Assembly: GCA_945862475.1 (NCBI GenBank)
Contig: CAMAYW010000103.1
Span: 1 to 7,707 of the forward strand
DNA: 7,707 nucleotides
Direction of reading: 5' to 3'
Source of the DNA: Bacteriovorax stolpii
GTDB lineage: Bacteria > Bdellovibrionota > Bacteriovoracia > Bacteriovoracales > Bacteriovoracaceae
Below are positions 6,013 to 7,707 of the stretch, piece after piece. The number at the start of each line of letters is the position of its first letter. Within the stretch, counting starts at the first letter, position 1. Both the position numbers and the translations under genes were made by a program. The notes beneath the pieces were generated by a model that searched no databases, was not told the DNA's origin, and worked only from the letters and a program-made list of their open reading frames with translations.

Positions 6013-7311
6013 TTAGACAAAAATTCTTTTTGCTCTTCTACTCATTCCTTCAATAATCAGATCAAGCGTACCGGCATTTAGATCCTTATCAAGCTCACTG
6101 GCCCGATAGTTAAAATTGTCAAAGCTGTTTTTTACCTCGTCGAAAATCCTTTCAACGTCATCTTTTGATATGAGGCACTTGCTCGCCGTCTCAAGGTAGT
6201 GGCGCTTCAATATCTTGTCGAAGTTATAGTGATTAGAATTTCCAATTCCCATCGCGAGTCTTAGCTTCTGAAGTGCATTTTTTTCTCTCACATGAAGGAA
6301 ATAACCACTCATCACATCGTAAAAGGGAGTCATTCTGAACCCCTTCTGATTCATGAAGATGCTAAAGTTCTTTGCGTGACCATCAGTCGCGTACAAAAGA
6401 TCAAAAATTATTATCCCCTTAAAGAATTCAAACCTGTCGCTAGCTTCCTGAGATCCCGCCAAAAACTTTGAAATAGCAACAATCCCTGGGCCTCCCTCGT
6501 TTTGATACTTCTTATAGGGAGACACTCCCAAAGCTTGGCACATATCTTCCTGAGGGATTCGTAGGATCACATCCTTCCCATCATCTTTTAACCATCGGCG
6601 ATCGAATCGCTCAACCACAAGCACTCTTTGGTCTTCAAATCTTTCAATCGTTGCCTTGCAAGTCTTAAGACCAAACTTTTCCATGATGAAGAGCGAGGCC
6701 CACTCATTGTCCACACTATCATCAAAATTAATATCCATCCCCAAAGCCCCAATCGGAGTTTTGATGATATGAGTAGTAGGTGTTTGGCCATGTGGCTCGC
6801 ACCAGTTCTTGCCAACTTTAAGTAGTGCTGTTTTCTCCTGGGCCCCTGCAATCGATAGCCTGAAATCATCCTCTTCCATTCCAAGAGGACTAATAGAACC
6901 GAGTCCTCGGATCTTTTTGGCGATAGCCTTCGCACTTAATTTTGAATAATTCATCTCGAAGATTGGTGGCTCCCCTCTGTCTTCAGGGAGAAACGTAAGG
7001 GCCCCAACGCAATCTTTCCCCACCACCTCCAAGAGGTCGAAGGGTCTAGTACTTTCTGCTCCAAATTTCTGAGCGACTAATTTTTTAATGTCATCGTTGT
7101 CTGGCAAAAGATTATCGAAATACCTCGAAACAATTTCGCCCTTATACTCCTGCTCCTGGATCGGAAGCGACTGAGAAACTGCAAAACCATCCCTGATCCA
7201 CTCTTCTTGGTACTGAAATGATATCTGCCCTGACGAATCTTTCTTCAGGATTCCCACTCTTGCTCCGTTTAAAAAAACATTCAGCGCCTTCGTTGCTCTT
7301 TTACGTCCCAT
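6013..7311 (-). CDS. hipA: HipA serine/threonine kinase toxin
   Basis: HipA is the toxin of a type II module; in E. coli it phosphorylates glutamyl-tRNA synthetase, stalling translation and promoting persistence. This 432-residue protein matches the roughly 440-residue E. coli length. Seen: N-terminal subdomain with FDNLLPD (65-71) and FDLLEVVGKDCVGAL (91-105); P-loop-like SIAGAQEK with the autophosphorylation serine S153; HIIK with ATP lysine K184; VDNE (200-203); VERFDRRW (233-240); IPQEDMCQALG (252-262); catalytic loop ATDGHAKN with D310 and N315; and metal-binding D332 in TPFYD. All residues needed for kinase activity appear intact, so the toxin is probably active. The start lies 3 bp after the hipB stop, with GAGG inside the end of hipB 8 bases upstream, suggesting translational coupling. 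The similarity around the active site to E. coli HipA is close enough to favour a true HipA rather than a split HipS/HipT-type system. Confidence 0.96.
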   Translation of the reverse strand: MGRKRATKALNVFLNGARVGILKKDSSGQISFQYQEEWIRDGFAVSQSLPIQEQEYKGEIVSRYFDNLLPDNDDIKKLVAQKFGAESTRPFDLLEVVGKDCVGALTFLPEDRGEPPIFEMNYSKLSAKAIAKKIRGLGSISPLGMEEDDFRLSIAGAQEKTALLKVGKNWCEPHGQTPTTHIIKTPIGALGMDINFDDSVDNEWASLFIMEKFGLKTCKATIERFEDQRVLVVERFDRRWLKDDGKDVILRIPQEDMCQALGVSPYKKYQNEGGPGIVAISKFLAGSQEASDRFEFFKGIIIFDLLYATDGHAKNFSIFMNQKGFRMTPFYDVMSGYFLHVREKNALQKLRLAMGIGNSNHYNFDKILKRHYLETASKCLISKDDVERIFDEVKNSFDNFNYRASELDKDLNAGTLDLIIEGMSRRAKRIFV

Positions 7312-7314
7312 CTT

Positions 7315-7614
7315 TTAAACCTCATCCAGGTAGCTAAGCACGGCCCGAACCTTGCTTTTACCACTTAGTTTTGCTTTGAGCGCACCTGGACTTGATAGTT
7401 CAAGGTTTAGTTTTAAGGCTTGGACAATTTTGAAGAAGGAATCTAATGTTCCCTTCCCACTTTCCACGTCACTGATAGTTGGTTGTCGCATGTTCATCAT
7501 TTTTGCCAAGTCGGCCTGAGAAAGATTCTGCTGTTTGCGAAGCCGCTTGAGTGCGAGTCCTGCTTTCTTTGGTGTATTGATGTTATCAATTCGAAGGCTT
7601 TCATCTGTCTTCAT
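7315..7614 (-). CDS. hipB: HipB antitoxin and autorepressor (Xre-type helix-turn-helix)
   Basis: HipB binds HipA to block its activity and represses its own operon. The 99-residue protein has an N-terminal extension of about 15 residues, then an Xre/Cro-type HTH at about 17-75: AGLALKRLRKQQNLSQADLAK (helices 1-2), MRQPTISDVESGK (recognition helix region), then DSFFKIVQALKLNLEL. The C-terminal tail (about 76-99, ending SYLDEV) is longer than the HTH needs and corresponds to the flexible tail through which E. coli HipB is degraded and contacts HipA. A ribosome site TGGAG lies 5 bases before the ATG. It is upstream of hipA in one operon, and the promoter just upstream carries three evenly spaced dyads that I take as its operators. 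Confidence 0.95.
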   Translation of the reverse strand: MKTDESLRIDNINTPKKAGLALKRLRKQQNLSQADLAKMMNMRQPTISDVESGKGTLDSFFKIVQALKLNLELSSPGALKAKLSGKSKVRAVLSYLDEV

Positions 7615-7623
7615 TCAAGCTCC

Positions 7624-7639
7624 ATACGCTTTTTAGTAT
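7624..7639. promoter_or_regulatory. Candidate HipB operator 1 (proximal)
   Basis: ATACG-CTTTTT-AGTAT; on the minus strand ATACT-N6-CGTAT. It lies in the transcribed leader between the predicted start site and hipB, just before the ribosome site. It is in opposite orientation to the other two copies. The arrangement ATAC-N8-GTAT has the same geometry as the known E. coli HipB site TATCC-N8-GGATA. Confidence 0.7.
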
Positions 7640-7647
7640 AAAAATAT

Positions 7648-7675
7648 TTTATACTAATTATCGTATTTTTTACAA
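7648..7675 (-). promoter_or_regulatory. Probable hipBA promoter
   Basis: On the minus strand, -35-like TTGTAA (7670-7675) and -10-like TATAAA (7648-7653) are 16 bp apart, giving a start near 7641 and a leader of about 27 nt before hipB. The -10 and spacer overlap the middle of the three dyads, as expected for a repressed promoter. The DNA is very AT-rich, so other -10 choices exist. Confidence 0.55.
7651..7666. promoter_or_regulatory. Candidate HipB operator 2 (central)
   Basis: ATACT-AATTAT-CGTAT, starting 27 bp from operator 1 and overlapping the predicted -10 and spacer of the hipBA promoter. Confidence 0.75.
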
Positions 7676-7677
7676 AT

Positions 7678-7693
7678 ATACTTAAATTCGTAT
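7678..7693. promoter_or_regulatory. Candidate HipB operator 3 (distal)
   Basis: ATACT-TAAATT-CGTAT, starting 27 bp from operator 2 and lying just upstream of the predicted -35. A fourth copy in the same register would begin at 7705, but the last three bases of the window do not match. Confidence 0.72.
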
Positions 7694-7707
7694 TAAAAAG
7701 AAGTAGA

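Noticed and set aside
6013..6029. Intrinsic terminator at the end of hipA (CAAAAAGAATTTTTG on the minus strand)
   Set aside because: The stem is almost all A-T, has a 3-5 base loop and lies within the last codons, so it would not be a convincing terminator.
7633..7657. The 25-bp perfect palindrome as an independent element
   Set aside because: Its arms largely follow from the inverted operator 1 facing operator 2 plus AT-rich spacer, so it is described within the operator array.

Overview
The window looks like a Gram-negative bacterial chromosome. The fused wobble-modification gene and general gene style would fit a Bdellovibrio-like or other former deltaproteobacterial lineage, but there is no marker that fixes the taxon and this placement is inference. 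The left third (1-2631, plus strand) is core tRNA-modification DNA. The rest (2653-7707) is entirely on the minus strand, looks more AT-rich by eye, and reads as an accessory region: a metal/metalloid resistance module, an uncharacterised two-gene cassette and a hipBA toxin-antitoxin operon.

Region 1 (1-2631): the 3' part of truA (tRNA pseudouridine 38-40 synthase, open at the window's left edge) is followed 15 bp later by a 675-residue protein. It joins a complete bacterial Tgt (preQ1 insertion at tRNA G34) to a C-terminal SAM methyltransferase domain of the MnmC2/MnmD (DUF752) type, which methylates the side chain of U34. Two wobble-base enzymes with different tRNA substrates are thus in one polypeptide.

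Region 2 (2653-4674): a cation diffusion facilitator with an N-terminal HMA-like domain, then an ArsI/CadI-type dioxygenase-fold (VOC) enzyme, then a small class I SAM methyltransferase. Between the transporter and arsI is a promoter with an over-long spacer carrying the dyad TCCGTAC-N4-GTACGGA. From memory this has the same arms as the mer operator of Tn21/Tn501, so the arsI-methyltransferase pair is predicted to be switched by a MerR-family metal sensor that is not encoded in the window. The transporter has its own likely promoter with a small TTCAA-N3-TTGAA dyad.

Region 3 (4675-5930): a 285-bp gap with three successive inverted repeats, then two nearly abutting genes of unknown role: a four-helix membrane protein and a soluble protein with DALRHAY and WNN motifs resembling the DUF6973 type.

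Region 4 (6013-7707): full-length hipA and hipB with all key kinase residues intact. The hipB promoter carries three copies of ATACT-N6-CGTAT placed exactly 27 bp apart, a clear candidate for the autoregulatory operator array.

No rRNA, tRNA, CRISPR array, insertion sequence or integrase was seen.
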